Of a stretch of 64,000 bases of DNA, positions 54,816-63,554 are shown piece by piece. Numbering within the stretch: position 1 is the first letter of the stretch; each line of letters starts with the position of its first letter. The notes under the pieces were generated by a model. The model saw only the letters and a list, made by a program, of their open reading frames with translations. It had not been told where the DNA came from and did no database searches. The stretch is taken from positions 120,188 through 184,187 of the forward strand of contig NZ_MWMO01000008.1 in NCBI RefSeq assembly GCF_002556635.1, in the 5' to 3' direction. Source of the DNA: Novosphingobium sp. PC22D. GTDB taxonomy: Bacteria > Pseudomonadota > Alphaproteobacteria > Sphingomonadales > Sphingomonadaceae. Made by a program: the position numbers and the translations under genes.

Positions 54816-56990
54816 CTAATCCCGTCCTAAAATTGAGCGGGTCAACTCAGCCAATCCGCTAGCGTCTAGGTGAGCGGACAAGGCATCTCTTTGCAGCAAT
54901 TCCTCCGTCAAGTGAGGATGGAATTTCTCGAACAACAAGTTCGGCGAATGCGCAAATAGGTCCACCTCTTTGCCATCTGCCAGGCCCGAAAGTGCGTTAA
55001 TCAAATCCGGGCTTTCGTCCTTTCCGAACACTTCGAGAAACCCGTCGTGTGTCTGCACGGTAAAGCCGCTCGCGCGAAGGGCGAGTGCTAGGGTCGTTGT
55101 CCGAACGGAACCCGTTTTCGTCGCTATGACAGCAGCTTTGTCGCTGAGTTGCGCAATCCTTCCGGGGTTAAATTGCAGCTGGCCGTGATGGCTGCGCGCC
55201 TCGTCGAGTAGCTCCAGCGCTGTTGCATCAAGATAGATCGGGCGCTTCTGTCCCTCCAAAACATCGAACATTCGCTCGATCACGCGGTCGTGGATGTTGC
55301 CAAGGGTCGCCCCAAAAATGGGCGGCACTCCGGCTTTGGCCGGTGCAACCAAAATGACACGATCCCGGTCGAGAACTTCCTGCACCAGCCAGCGCCTACC
55401 CGAAAAAATGAGAAGCATTCCCGGCGCGATCATGTTGTCGATCGGAAGTGTCCCAAGCTCCTTACCGCCGGAAATCAGCCGGTATTCCTCGGGTGTCTGA
55501 AATACGGCGTAGAAGCTATAGTGCTCAACCAGCTTCTCGCCATTGGCACCGAGCAAGAGAAGGCCATCGCTGGCTTGCTCAATGAGCGCGACCTCGGGTT
55601 GCCCGAGTGCTCGCAAGACATCCAGAAACAACTGGGTATCGATCTGGCGGAATGGTCCGCTTTGGCAGAGAATCCCGTATAGTTGTTGCGCACGTATTCC
55701 GCCCCTCTCGGCGATCACCGAGAGGATTTGGTGAACTAGGGTCGAAAGGTGCAGGGCCTCGCGTTGCGGCGGTTCGCACCAGCCTTCCAAAAGCAATTCG
55801 ATCATCGCAATGGCCCGCACCATCCCAAGGCGAAGACGATCCGAAAAATTGCTGGTAGGCGTGAGCTTCGCCTCGACTGTGTATTGCCGAAGGATGGCTG
55901 GCTTGCCCGGTCGCCGCCCTGATCGGCCAAGCCTTTGCCTGAGCGACGCGACGCTGAATGGTGCGCCAATCTGGCCGACACAGGTCACATCGCCAATGTC
56001 GATTCCCAATTCCAGAGTGGAAGTGCAGATGGCAGTCGTCGGCGCAGTACCATCTTTCAGGCGGCGTTCGACGAAGTCTCGATGCTCGCGCGATAGGCTG
56101 GCGTGGTGAGGGTAAAACTCCTGCGGCAGATGTTCCTTTTCGCAAAGTGCGCGCAACCGATCTGAGTAGATTTCAACTGCCTGACGCGCACCGCCAAAGA
56201 CAAGATTGTCGCTGCCTCTCAGGTGCTCGAATAGGTGCTGCGCAATGGCATCCGTCGCTGAAGGGCCTTCATCGTCCTTGTCACCAGCAACGTAGCCCCG
56301 GAGCTGAAGCTGCAATTCGGCTGCCCCACCTTCGGCAATGATTTGTTCGACTTCGCCAGGGCTGTCAGGACGAAGATAAACCTTCGCCAGTTCCATATCT
56401 CCGAGTGTGGCCGACAAACCGACCCGGCGAATAGGTCTCTTGAGAGCAATTTCGAGACGCGTGAGAAGCGAACGCATCTGGATGCCACGCTCACTGTCGA
56501 GGACCGAATGCAATTCATCGAGAATGACTGCGCGCGTTGCGCCAAACAGCCTCGGAATCTCCAATCCGCGTCGAATGAATAGCGCTTCAAGGGACTCCGG
56601 GGTGATAAGCAGCACGCCCCTCGGTCGCTTGGTAGCCTTAGCCTTTACCGATGACGAAACGTCGCCATGCCACGGGGTGATAGGCATGTCTGTATTGCGA
56701 CAAATGTCTTCAAGTCGCCGCGCCTGATCGGTGATGAGCGCTTTCAGCGGCGCGACATAGAGAACATCAAATCCGGAGTCCTCACTGGGTTCGTCGAGCA
56801 CCTGCGACAGTAGCGGGAGAAATGCGGCTTCAGTCTTGCCTCCGGCGGTGCTGGCGGCGACAATCAGGTCGCGATTGCCGTCCATAAGCACGTGCGTTGC
56901 GCGCGCCTGAATATCGCGCAATTCCTTCCAGCCTTGCTGACGAATCCATTTCTGGATTGGTCGAGCCAGCTTGTCGAACGCCGTGCTCAC
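54816..56990 (-). CDS. sngC: Shango defence helicase SngC-like
   Basis: A 724-residue SF2 helicase of Lhr-like type. Walker A is ASTAGGKT (residues 46-53), DELH box in VILDELHSVLDSERG, SATLGDMEL, and motif VI LRQRLGRSGRRPG. The later half is a long, unfamiliar C-terminal region. Third gene of a leftward set with the TerB-domain protein and a P-loop ATPase, the composition described for Shango anti-phage systems. It overlaps the ATPase gene by four bases. Name by gene-set comparison; enzymatic activity not inferred beyond helicase motifs. Confidence 0.82.
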   Translation of the reverse strand: MSTAFDKLARPIQKWIRQQGWKELRDIQARATHVLMDGNRDLIVAASTAGGKTEAAFLPLLSQVLDEPSEDSGFDVLYVAPLKALITDQARRLEDICRNTDMPITPWHGDVSSSVKAKATKRPRGVLLITPESLEALFIRRGLEIPRLFGATRAVILDELHSVLDSERGIQMRSLLTRLEIALKRPIRRVGLSATLGDMELAKVYLRPDSPGEVEQIIAEGGAAELQLQLRGYVAGDKDDEGPSATDAIAQHLFEHLRGSDNLVFGGARQAVEIYSDRLRALCEKEHLPQEFYPHHASLSREHRDFVERRLKDGTAPTTAICTSTLELGIDIGDVTCVGQIGAPFSVASLRQRLGRSGRRPGKPAILRQYTVEAKLTPTSNFSDRLRLGMVRAIAMIELLLEGWCEPPQREALHLSTLVHQILSVIAERGGIRAQQLYGILCQSGPFRQIDTQLFLDVLRALGQPEVALIEQASDGLLLLGANGEKLVEHYSFYAVFQTPEEYRLISGGKELGTLPIDNMIAPGMLLIFSGRRWLVQEVLDRDRVILVAPAKAGVPPIFGATLGNIHDRVIERMFDVLEGQKRPIYLDATALELLDEARSHHGQLQFNPGRIAQLSDKAAVIATKTGSVRTTTLALALRASGFTVQTHDGFLEVFGKDESPDLINALSGLADGKEVDLFAHSPNLLFEKFHPHLTEELLQRDALSAHLDASGLAELTRSILGRD

Positions 56991-58291
56991 AGTCGGAAGC
57001 TGGCTAGCTCGTCATTCTCAGGGACAGCGCCAACGCTCTCATCCACGTCGCTCATGTCGTCACCAGAATCCTCCGCCACGTCGAGCTCTTCGATGAGGTC
57101 CGACCATTCGACGCCGGGGTTTTGTTCGAGCACCGCCAGAAGATTCACGAATGCCGTGACCGTGTTCCGAGGGGTTCTGAAATAGGCCTCCCCGATCCTG
57201 TCCGAACAGTGCGCCATAAACGCTTCCAAGGCGTTGTCTGGCAGGATTGCTTCATCGCCCTGCATAACGGCGCGAATGTTGGCCAGAAGCACGAACAAAT
57301 CTTCGGGCGTGAGGCTGGCTAGTCGAATGACCGGCCCGGAGAGATCGACCAGTCCGTCACGCGCAAAGGTGTTCTCTGCGAGGCGAGACTGGAGGGCTTC
57401 ATAGCTGTAGAGGCCGCGCCGCGTATTCATGAGGAATTCCGGCGTTCCTCCCATGAGGAACCCAAGGTTCTCCGCGCTGCCTTGGAGCACGTCGTTCAGA
57501 ATGCGCAGGATTTGCTCATAGTTGGCGTTGCGTGCTTGCGATGAAGTCAGCTTGTAGAGGTTGACCATCTCGTCAAGGCCAACGAGCAGGCCCTTGTAGC
57601 CAGCTTCACAGACAAAGGCCGACATCAGTTTGAGGTGGTCGTAGACGCTGGCGTCATGGACGATAGTGCGAACACCAAGAGCCTTGCGAGCATCCGTTTT
57701 GGTTGCAAATTCGCCGCGCAGCCATCTGATCGCCGCCGATTTCAGCTCTTCATCGCCGGTTTCGTGCCCCTCCCAATACCGGCGGATCACCTGCGCGAAG
57801 TCGAAGCCTCCAGTCAGTTCTTCAAAATGGGCAAGGCGCTGGCGAATGATGTCATCTGTCGATTGTTCTTGCGCCTCGGCATCGTGCTGGGCCTGGCTGA
57901 TAAACCGCTCGACAACATTCGACAATGCACCTCCATCTGGCTTGGTACGGGTTGCAAGATTTCGCGCCATCTCCGCGTAGAGGCCCCGTGCTTGCCCGCC
58001 GGTCGCGTGGATGCGGCGATCCGGGGCAAGGTCGGCAAACATGACGACCAGCCCCTTTTCGAGCGCGACAAGCCGGATCAGGTTCATGAAGAAGGTCTTG
58101 CCGGAGCCATACTCGCCGATGATGAAACGAATGGCTGAACCGCCATCGGCGATCCGGTCCATGTCCTTGACGAGTTCCTCGATCTCACGAGCTCGTCCAA
58201 CCTGGATGTGCCGAAGCCCCAATTTGGGAACAACACCGGCGCGTAGCGCCTGAGCGATGGCGTCGCGTTCGCGCGGTTTCAGTCTCGACAT
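56987..58291 (-). CDS. sngB: Shango defence P-loop ATPase SngB-like
   Basis: A 434-residue ATPase of the group annotated as BREX-type ATP-binding (DUF2791). Walker A IIGEYGSGKTFFM with GEYGSGKT at 59-66; the later LLVGLDEMVNLYKL has the acidic Walker B-like element. RHIQVGRAREIEELVKDMD is the usual start. It lies between the TerB protein (three bases upstream) and the helicase gene (overlap of four), which are presumably co-translated. Confidence 0.82.
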   Translation of the reverse strand: MSRLKPRERDAIAQALRAGVVPKLGLRHIQVGRAREIEELVKDMDRIADGGSAIRFIIGEYGSGKTFFMNLIRLVALEKGLVVMFADLAPDRRIHATGGQARGLYAEMARNLATRTKPDGGALSNVVERFISQAQHDAEAQEQSTDDIIRQRLAHFEELTGGFDFAQVIRRYWEGHETGDEELKSAAIRWLRGEFATKTDARKALGVRTIVHDASVYDHLKLMSAFVCEAGYKGLLVGLDEMVNLYKLTSSQARNANYEQILRILNDVLQGSAENLGFLMGGTPEFLMNTRRGLYSYEALQSRLAENTFARDGLVDLSGPVIRLASLTPEDLFVLLANIRAVMQGDEAILPDNALEAFMAHCSDRIGEAYFRTPRNTVTAFVNLLAVLEQNPGVEWSDLIEELDVAEDSGDDMSDVDESVGAVPENDELASFRL

Positions 58292-58294
58292 GAA

Positions 58295-60820
58295 TTAATC
58301 CCCCTTCGCCATCTCGGCTCGCAACGTATCGGCTATGTCCGGCGATACGTCATATCCGTCATATTCATCGAGCAAGGCCTCATCGAATTTCTCGAAAGCC
58401 CACTCGTTGACTACCTCAAGCGCGCCAGAGGGCATGAGCCCTTGCTTACTGGCGATCTCGTCAAACTCTTCGTCAGTCCAGTGATCGCGCTGGATTATCT
58501 GCTCTACAAGCATCGCGTGCTTGGGATCGAGGCCAGCCATTAACGATGGAAGAGCATGTGTTGCGGCGGCCTCGTCGCTCACGTCTTCGTCGGCCGAGAA
58601 AATCTCGCCCAGTACGCTTGAAACGCGCTCGGTGTCATTTCGAATAGCGGCAATACGCGCTGCATCGAGCGAACCGGCTTTGGCTTTCGGCTCGTCCGGT
58701 ATTTGTTCGCCTGGTGCTTCAGCTTCGGCGGCTTTGACGCGAACAGGGCCGTCTGGCACGTCGCCAGCATGGAGGTCGGCGTAAACGAGGCCAGCATCGA
58801 TCCCCAAAGCCTTGTAGATCTTCTCGATGCAAGCCACTTCTTCAGACTGAATCACGCTGTCAGCGTGGGCAATCGCGACAACTGCCGCGCGCAGGGCTAG
58901 ATGATGCTCAGCGTCCGCATCTTTCAGCTTGCTGCGCAGCCATGACATGTCTGGCGGAACATCGAGATACCATTCGAGGTTGGCGTGAAGCCGCTTTCTT
59001 TCAAGCTCAGTCAGGCCGCTAACAGCATCGATCTTTTCACGGAGTGCCCTGCGTTCGGCTTCCACAATTTTGCTATCGGCATGTGCGACGAAGGTCGCCA
59101 GCGCTAGTTCGAACAATTCGGTTCGATAGGCCGGGGATACGTCTTCAAGCTGTTCGACCGGCTCGCCGAGTTCGAAGATCACAACGGGTTCGTCGATCTT
59201 CGGTCCGCGCAGCGAGAATCTTGGGTCTGGAGCCATACCGAATCCGATACGGGCGAGTGCATCTGCTGCGCCGGTGAGGTTCCGCTTGCCAAGCTTCTCC
59301 GGCGTTTCTCCTTCTAGGCGCGAGATCACATCAAGTGCTGGGACCAACCCGCCTGCGGCTACTTGTTCGCGCGCCCAGTCTTTGAGTTTTTCCAACTCGT
59401 CTGATGGGAACAGACTCCAAAGCTCAGCGGGTAGCAGCGCCTGTGCTTCAATGGTCCCCCGACCATCTGGATTTCGTCCAAGATATCGGCTGAACTTGTC
59501 GAGTTCATCCATAGCCTCATCTGCGATCTTCTGCGCCTTCTGCATTGGCGACCGCAAATCAGACACGTTGGGGATTTGAGCTTCTCGGCCGCCTTTCGCG
59601 CTAAGATTAACCGAGCAGTTGAATTCGCTGGAGGCGGCGCGATACGTCATAGCCAGCATTTTCCGAGGCGCTCGCACTTTCAAGCCATCGGGATGCAGCG
59701 CTCCGAACTTAAGCTTGAAGAGTGCTCGGAACTCTTCGTCACAACGCTCGGCAGGCGTGCGGAGGCGGCGTTCTGGATAACACAGCAACCACAGGAGGAC
59801 CCAATCTGAGTCCAAGGCTTCGCCTTCGGAAATCATGCCTCCGAGGGCGAGCTTCAACAATAGGGGCAAATCCCAGCTGCGATTCTCCAAAATCGCCTGC
59901 TTTAGGGTGGGGTCGTCTGTTGAAAAGCCACCCAGTGCCGCCGCGCGGGCGATATTGAGGAATTCACCGAGATACCTTTGTGCGGAATGGTTGTGAGAAA
60001 AGAGGATCTTGAGGCGCTCAACCTCCGCTACGATTTCCTGCTTCTCATCCTCAGATGGCTGTTCGACCAGATACCGCCGCTCCAAGCCATAAAAGAACAG
60101 GAACATGTAGCCGGGGTCGATCGTCCCGTCTTGTCGCCCATCCGCAAGCCAATTTAGATAGGTGGCTCGGCAAACAGCCGGGATGTTCGAATAGCCCGGC
60201 CAATATGACATGTTAACGCCATTCCTGTCCGATCCAACCTGCGCGACGGACAACGATGGATCGATGTAGGCTCGACAGCTCTCGCCATAATGGGTTGAGC
60301 CGATGCGAGGCGGTTTGCCGACATAGACCATCCCATCGATCGTGCGACCTGCAATGGTGACGGATTGCCCTTTGCGCACCCAACCTTGGTGATGGCCTTG
60401 CGATCTCTCCGATGAACCTTGCTTTGGCCTCTTTGCTTCAGGCGAAAGCTTCTCTTCTTGGTCCGACCGACGCTGTAGTTCTGCAGATCGGGGCACTGCT
60501 TCCGCTGCAATTTGTGCCACGTTTCCGAGGTGGGGATCAAACTGAGCTAGCTGATCCGGTCTCGAATTCGTAGACGCTCTAACTTCGCGCGAAAATGGGG
60601 GAGATTGCAGCTTTTCAGGGGCGGTCGTCTCAGCAACTCGCGCGCTTCGACGCTTTTCGTACCACCAGACAAAAGCAATCGGCGCGAGGAGTGCGAACAA
60701 TGCTTCAAGCGCATCGGGTAGACTGTCCAATGCAATTGCCGCGATTATTACGCAAACAAAGAAAGAGGCGACGTAAAGCCCGATAATGCGGATGATTTTC
60801 CAGACAATCGACATGCGCAC
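58295..60820 (-). CDS. sngA: Shango TerB-domain protein SngA-like
   Basis: An 841-residue protein. Residues 8-55 hold two membrane helices (IIGLYVASFFVCVIIAAIAL, LFALLAPIAFVWW). A TerB_N-like region spans about 150-360 (TIAGRTIDGMVYVGKPP, then GYMFLFFYGLERRYL). Residues about 565-675 are two TerB-like repeats: ATFVAHADSKIVEAER (H580, D582) and AVVAIAHADSVIQSEE (H652, D654), the acidic metal-binding pattern. A TerB_C-like region closes the protein (715-840). First of three genes matching Shango. A membrane anchor in a TerB defence protein suggests sensing at the envelope. Confidence 0.82.
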   Translation of the reverse strand: MRMSIVWKIIRIIGLYVASFFVCVIIAAIALDSLPDALEALFALLAPIAFVWWYEKRRSARVAETTAPEKLQSPPFSREVRASTNSRPDQLAQFDPHLGNVAQIAAEAVPRSAELQRRSDQEEKLSPEAKRPKQGSSERSQGHHQGWVRKGQSVTIAGRTIDGMVYVGKPPRIGSTHYGESCRAYIDPSLSVAQVGSDRNGVNMSYWPGYSNIPAVCRATYLNWLADGRQDGTIDPGYMFLFFYGLERRYLVEQPSEDEKQEIVAEVERLKILFSHNHSAQRYLGEFLNIARAAALGGFSTDDPTLKQAILENRSWDLPLLLKLALGGMISEGEALDSDWVLLWLLCYPERRLRTPAERCDEEFRALFKLKFGALHPDGLKVRAPRKMLAMTYRAASSEFNCSVNLSAKGGREAQIPNVSDLRSPMQKAQKIADEAMDELDKFSRYLGRNPDGRGTIEAQALLPAELWSLFPSDELEKLKDWAREQVAAGGLVPALDVISRLEGETPEKLGKRNLTGAADALARIGFGMAPDPRFSLRGPKIDEPVVIFELGEPVEQLEDVSPAYRTELFELALATFVAHADSKIVEAERRALREKIDAVSGLTELERKRLHANLEWYLDVPPDMSWLRSKLKDADAEHHLALRAAVVAIAHADSVIQSEEVACIEKIYKALGIDAGLVYADLHAGDVPDGPVRVKAAEAEAPGEQIPDEPKAKAGSLDAARIAAIRNDTERVSSVLGEIFSADEDVSDEAAATHALPSLMAGLDPKHAMLVEQIIQRDHWTDEEFDEIASKQGLMPSGALEVVNEWAFEKFDEALLDEYDGYDVSPDIADTLRAEMAKGD

Positions 60821-60876
60821 TGCCTGCCATTTTGCGGATGAGAGGTCACGCTGATTTTCGCCAAGCGCATATTCGG

Positions 60877-61794
60877 TCAGCCGAGAAGTACTTTCTCCAG
60901 AACCTCGATCAGCTCTTTCCGCTTCTCAGACAGCATCTTTTCCAGATTCCGCTGCTTCCACAAGACTGCTGGCAAGTGCCTTGCTTCCGGTATGCCGAGA
61001 AGTTCCCAATTCGGGTCACCGCGCTTGAAGCCGATCAGGAACTGGTGGTGCGCGTCTGGCATCTCGCCAACCATTGTGGCGACGAGTGCCTCGCGGGTAG
61101 CCTCTAGATCGGCAAGCTCGACATTCTCTTGCGTCATGCCGACAAATCCGCGCTCAAATTCCTCCGCCAGCGGTTTGTGGGTCGGAGCGAGCACCTCGGC
61201 CATCGGGCGATGGTGGCTGATGAGGTAGACGAGGAATGCGCGCCGCAGTTCGTCACTTATTTCTTCGTTCGCCAGCAGGTCTCGCACGTCGAACAGGTCA
61301 CGCGGGTGCTGGCGGTCCAGCGCCGCCACGATCTTTCCCGCATAAAGGTCGGGGAAGGAAACAACCTGCATTTCGGCGAAACCGAACGTGTCTTCGACTG
61401 CGGGAACGACGCTCATGACCACGGGGTCGTAGACGGTGCCACGCAAGACAGGCGTGACTTCGATCTTGATCTGCACACCTTCAGAGCGGACGATGAGCTT
61501 GGTGATGATGTTATCGCCTGCTGAACGTGATGGAGCGACCGCCGCGCCCGGTATCCCGCCTTCGATCCGCTCCTTGATCCGCACCATCGCCGCGTCGATA
61601 GCGGCGAGTGATGAAGCGCGATCCTCGACCGGCAAGTAGGTCAGGTCGATGTCAACCGAGAGGCGCGGCAAGTCGCGCACGAAGAGGTTGATCGCCGTGC
61701 CGCCCTTGAGCGCGAAACACTGCTCTTGCGCCACGAACGGTATGGTGCGGATCAGGAGGGCAACCTGCTGCCGATAAGCGTCCTGGAAGGCCAT
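60877..61794 (-). CDS. abiEii: AbiEii nucleotidyltransferase toxin
   Basis: A 305-residue nucleotidyltransferase. ALKGGTAINLFVRDLPRLSVDIDL holds the active-site pattern: G31-G32 and D48-x-D50. RIKERIEGGIPGAAVA and SFPDLYAGKIVAALDR follow. This is AbiEii/AbiGii-type, the toxin of type IV toxin-antitoxin and abortive phage infection. It is three bases downstream of the antitoxin gene and 56 bases upstream of sngA, all leftward. Confidence 0.9.
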   Translation of the reverse strand: MAFQDAYRQQVALLIRTIPFVAQEQCFALKGGTAINLFVRDLPRLSVDIDLTYLPVEDRASSLAAIDAAMVRIKERIEGGIPGAAVAPSRSAGDNIITKLIVRSEGVQIKIEVTPVLRGTVYDPVVMSVVPAVEDTFGFAEMQVVSFPDLYAGKIVAALDRQHPRDLFDVRDLLANEEISDELRRAFLVYLISHHRPMAEVLAPTHKPLAEEFERGFVGMTQENVELADLEATREALVATMVGEMPDAHHQFLIGFKRGDPNWELLGIPEARHLPAVLWKQRNLEKMLSEKRKELIEVLEKVLLG

Positions 61795-61797
61795 TTC

Positions 61798-62586
61798 CTA
61801 TTGCCCTCCAAGATCGGCGGGCACCGTGATGTCGTATTGCGGATCGAGCTTACCCCCCTTCACCAGAACCCGTTTTCCGGAACCTAAATCGATCTTGGCC
61901 AAGTCGAGTTTCGATCGCCAAGCATGGCGGTGCCGGTCGGCAAAGAACAGGAACAGCCGCTTCACCTTGACGCTGGAGCAGGCTTCGAGAAGAGTTTGCA
62001 GGCGACGAGGGCTGAGATCGCTCAAGCCTTCCATTAAGGCATCGACCTGATGAAAGCTCTCATGCCTGGGCAGTTCGTCGAGCAATTCGAGAACGGCGCG
62101 CTCCTTGCTCGAATAGCGAACAGGCAATTGCACGCCAGCGGCACTATACATGGTAGGGCTTGGCAATGGCGGCGTGTCGGCATCTGTCGGAAACAGGCGC
62201 AAGCTGTTGTGCCATGCGAATGTCACTTCGAGCGGCAAATCACCCAGCCAGGTTGGCGGTCGTGTCGGTCCGTATAGGTGAACTGTCTGGACGTTTGCTG
62301 AAAGGTAGTGGGCATAGCCTTGCTGTTCGAGCGCGGTGCGACCGCCAACGGTCAGTGGAAGGTCAAGCATGGTCTGGAGCGAGATTACGACCTGCTGCCA
62401 GGTCATAGGCCCGCGTGAACGGCGATAGACCCGTCGCGCTGGGCTATCCAGCCAGCCGGAACTTACATACTGGCTACGCAGCGCGGACGAATAGCCATTG
62501 GCCTCCAGCCAGGCGGCATCGACCAGAAGTCCTTCCGGGAGCTCCTGCTGGAGTTGGTTTAGCTTGCTGTCCAAACGCGTAGCCAT
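61798..62586 (-). CDS. abiEi: AbiEi antitoxin / repressor
   Basis: A 262-residue protein with the AbiEi arrangement: an N-terminal winged-helix-like region (LLVDAAWLEANGYSSALRSQYVS and SPARRVYRRSRG) and a C-terminal domain (LVKGGKLDPQYDITVPADLGG). AbiEi proteins repress their own operon and neutralise AbiEii. The start at 62586 faces an inverted repeat at 62644-62658, which may be its operator. First gene of the leftward defence block. Confidence 0.87.
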   Translation of the reverse strand: MATRLDSKLNQLQQELPEGLLVDAAWLEANGYSSALRSQYVSSGWLDSPARRVYRRSRGPMTWQQVVISLQTMLDLPLTVGGRTALEQQGYAHYLSANVQTVHLYGPTRPPTWLGDLPLEVTFAWHNSLRLFPTDADTPPLPSPTMYSAAGVQLPVRYSSKERAVLELLDELPRHESFHQVDALMEGLSDLSPRRLQTLLEACSSVKVKRLFLFFADRHRHAWRSKLDLAKIDLGSGKRVLVKGGKLDPQYDITVPADLGGQ

Positions 62587-62643
62587 GCTTAGTGTTTTGC
62601 CACTTGTGTAAACTCGTGTCCAGTTTGAAATAACCTCAAAAGA

Positions 62644-62658
62644 CTAAGCTTAACTTAG
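62644..62658. promoter_or_regulatory. Inverted repeat, candidate AbiEi operator
   Basis: CTAAG (62644-62648) and CTTAG (62654-62658) form an imperfect-core palindrome 58 bases upstream of the abiEi ATG. AbiEi antitoxins bind inverted repeats over their promoter, so this is a plausible site; nothing further is shown. Confidence 0.35.
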
Positions 62659-62721
62659 CGTTCTGGCAAAGAATCAAACCGCCTAACCAAGCCGACTGCG
62701 CGAAAGAAGACATGATTCGTG

Positions 62722-62797
62722 CGCGAAATCCGGCAACGCTGGCGCGGAAATCCGTCGCTGCCGTCGCAAATTCGCGCGTGCCAGCCGTAAATTCGCG
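62722..62797. repeat. Four iteron-like repeats, about 21-base period
   Basis: The core AAATYCG occurs at 62726, 62748, 62768 and 62789 (spacing 22, 20 and 21 bases), each flanked by GCGC-like sequence on the left. An A-rich run follows. Regular two-turn spacing suggests a DNA-binding array: either an AlpA-type operator or replication iterons of the element. Confidence 0.5.
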
Positions 62798-62996
62798 TCG
62801 AACGAAAAAAATCTCAAAACCAAGGGCAACGGAGCGGTTTGTCCGTAAAGGTCTCGAACCGTCCATAGTCGGTTCAAATCGTGCAAATCGTTGAAGAATT
62901 GCCCGAATTCCAACTGAACCGGGCGCTTGCGCCTTTCAGAAAAAGTTCTCATTATGTTCCGGAGAGGGGCTGCCGATACCAAAGAGAGAATGCCCC

Positions 62997-63203
62997 ATGT
63001 CGAATACCGAACGCATCATCCGCCTCAAGACCGTGCTCGACCGCACCGGCCTTTCCCGCTCCACCATTTATCGTAAGATCGCAGAGGGCACGTTTCCGTC
63101 GCAGGTCAAGATCAGCATCCACGGCGCGGGCTGGCACGAGTCTGCCATCAATCGCTGGATTGCCGATCCCGCTCACTATCGTGAAGAGGAACCAGCAGAA
63201 TGA
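62997..63203 (+). CDS. AlpA-family regulator
   Basis: A 68-residue DNA-binding protein with the AlpA pattern: IRLKTVLDRTGLSRSTIYRKIAEGTFPSQVKI (helix-turn-helix) and AGWHESAINRWIADP. AlpA proteins activate excision or element genes near integrases. It is divergent from abiEi and followed with a four-base overlap by another small helix-turn-helix protein. Confidence 0.88.
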   Translation: MSNTERIIRLKTVLDRTGLSRSTIYRKIAEGTFPSQVKISIHGAGWHESAINRWIADPAHYREEEPAE

Positions 63204-63394
63204 GCGGCCATCAAACCGTCGAGCCGATCTGCGTCCGGATCAATGACGCTGCCCTTATGATCGGCGTAGGGCGCACGAAGCTCTATGAGCTGATTGCGAC
63301 GGGCGAACTCGAAACCGTGAAGATCGGCAAGGCAACGCGCGTCATTACCTCCAGTTTGCATGACCTGGTCAAAAGGCAGCGCGCTTCGAACTGA
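63200..63394 (+). CDS. Excisionase-like helix-turn-helix protein
   Basis: A 64-residue protein: VRINDAALMIGVGRTKLYELIATGELETVKIGKATRVIT is a MerR-like excisionase-family winged-helix motif. Start ATG 63200 overlaps the AlpA stop. Probably regulates excision or gene expression of the island. No integrase is visible near. Confidence 0.85.
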   Translation: MSGHQTVEPICVRINDAALMIGVGRTKLYELIATGELETVKIGKATRVITSSLHDLVKRQRASN

Positions 63395-63502
63395 GCCGCC
63401 TGAGCAAGAACGTGGCTCTAAAACTTTCCTCCGGTTTGGATCGCAGCATCCCTCACCTGTGCAGCATAGCGCACAAGGGATGATCCGAGCGTCAAACCTT
63501 GT

Positions 63503-63554
63503 ATGGAAACATGGGACATCTCCGGTCTGCCAATCACCGAAGTTAACGCCTTTG
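63503..63554 (+). pseudogene. 5' end of a gene cut by the IS element
   Basis: From ATG 63503 the frame reads METWDISGLPITEVNAF and then runs into the IS sequence at 63555 and stops soon after. The codon pattern and position after the excisionase-like gene suggest the start of an island gene disrupted by the insertion. Product unknown; too short to be sure. Confidence 0.35.

Larger units (their letters stand above)
62587..62996. other. 410-base gap between divergent abiE and AlpA-like genes
   Basis: Contains an inverted repeat (62644-62658) near abiEi and four iteron-like repeats (62722-62797) followed by an A-rich stretch (62804-62819). No protein gene is supported. Confidence 0.7.

Noticed and set aside
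62830..62895. tRNA-like TTCAAATC stretch near 62873, considered as an attachment site or displaced tRNA 3' half.
   Set aside because: It does not match the 3' half of tRNA-Arg(CCG) and cannot fold into a T-arm plus acceptor strand.
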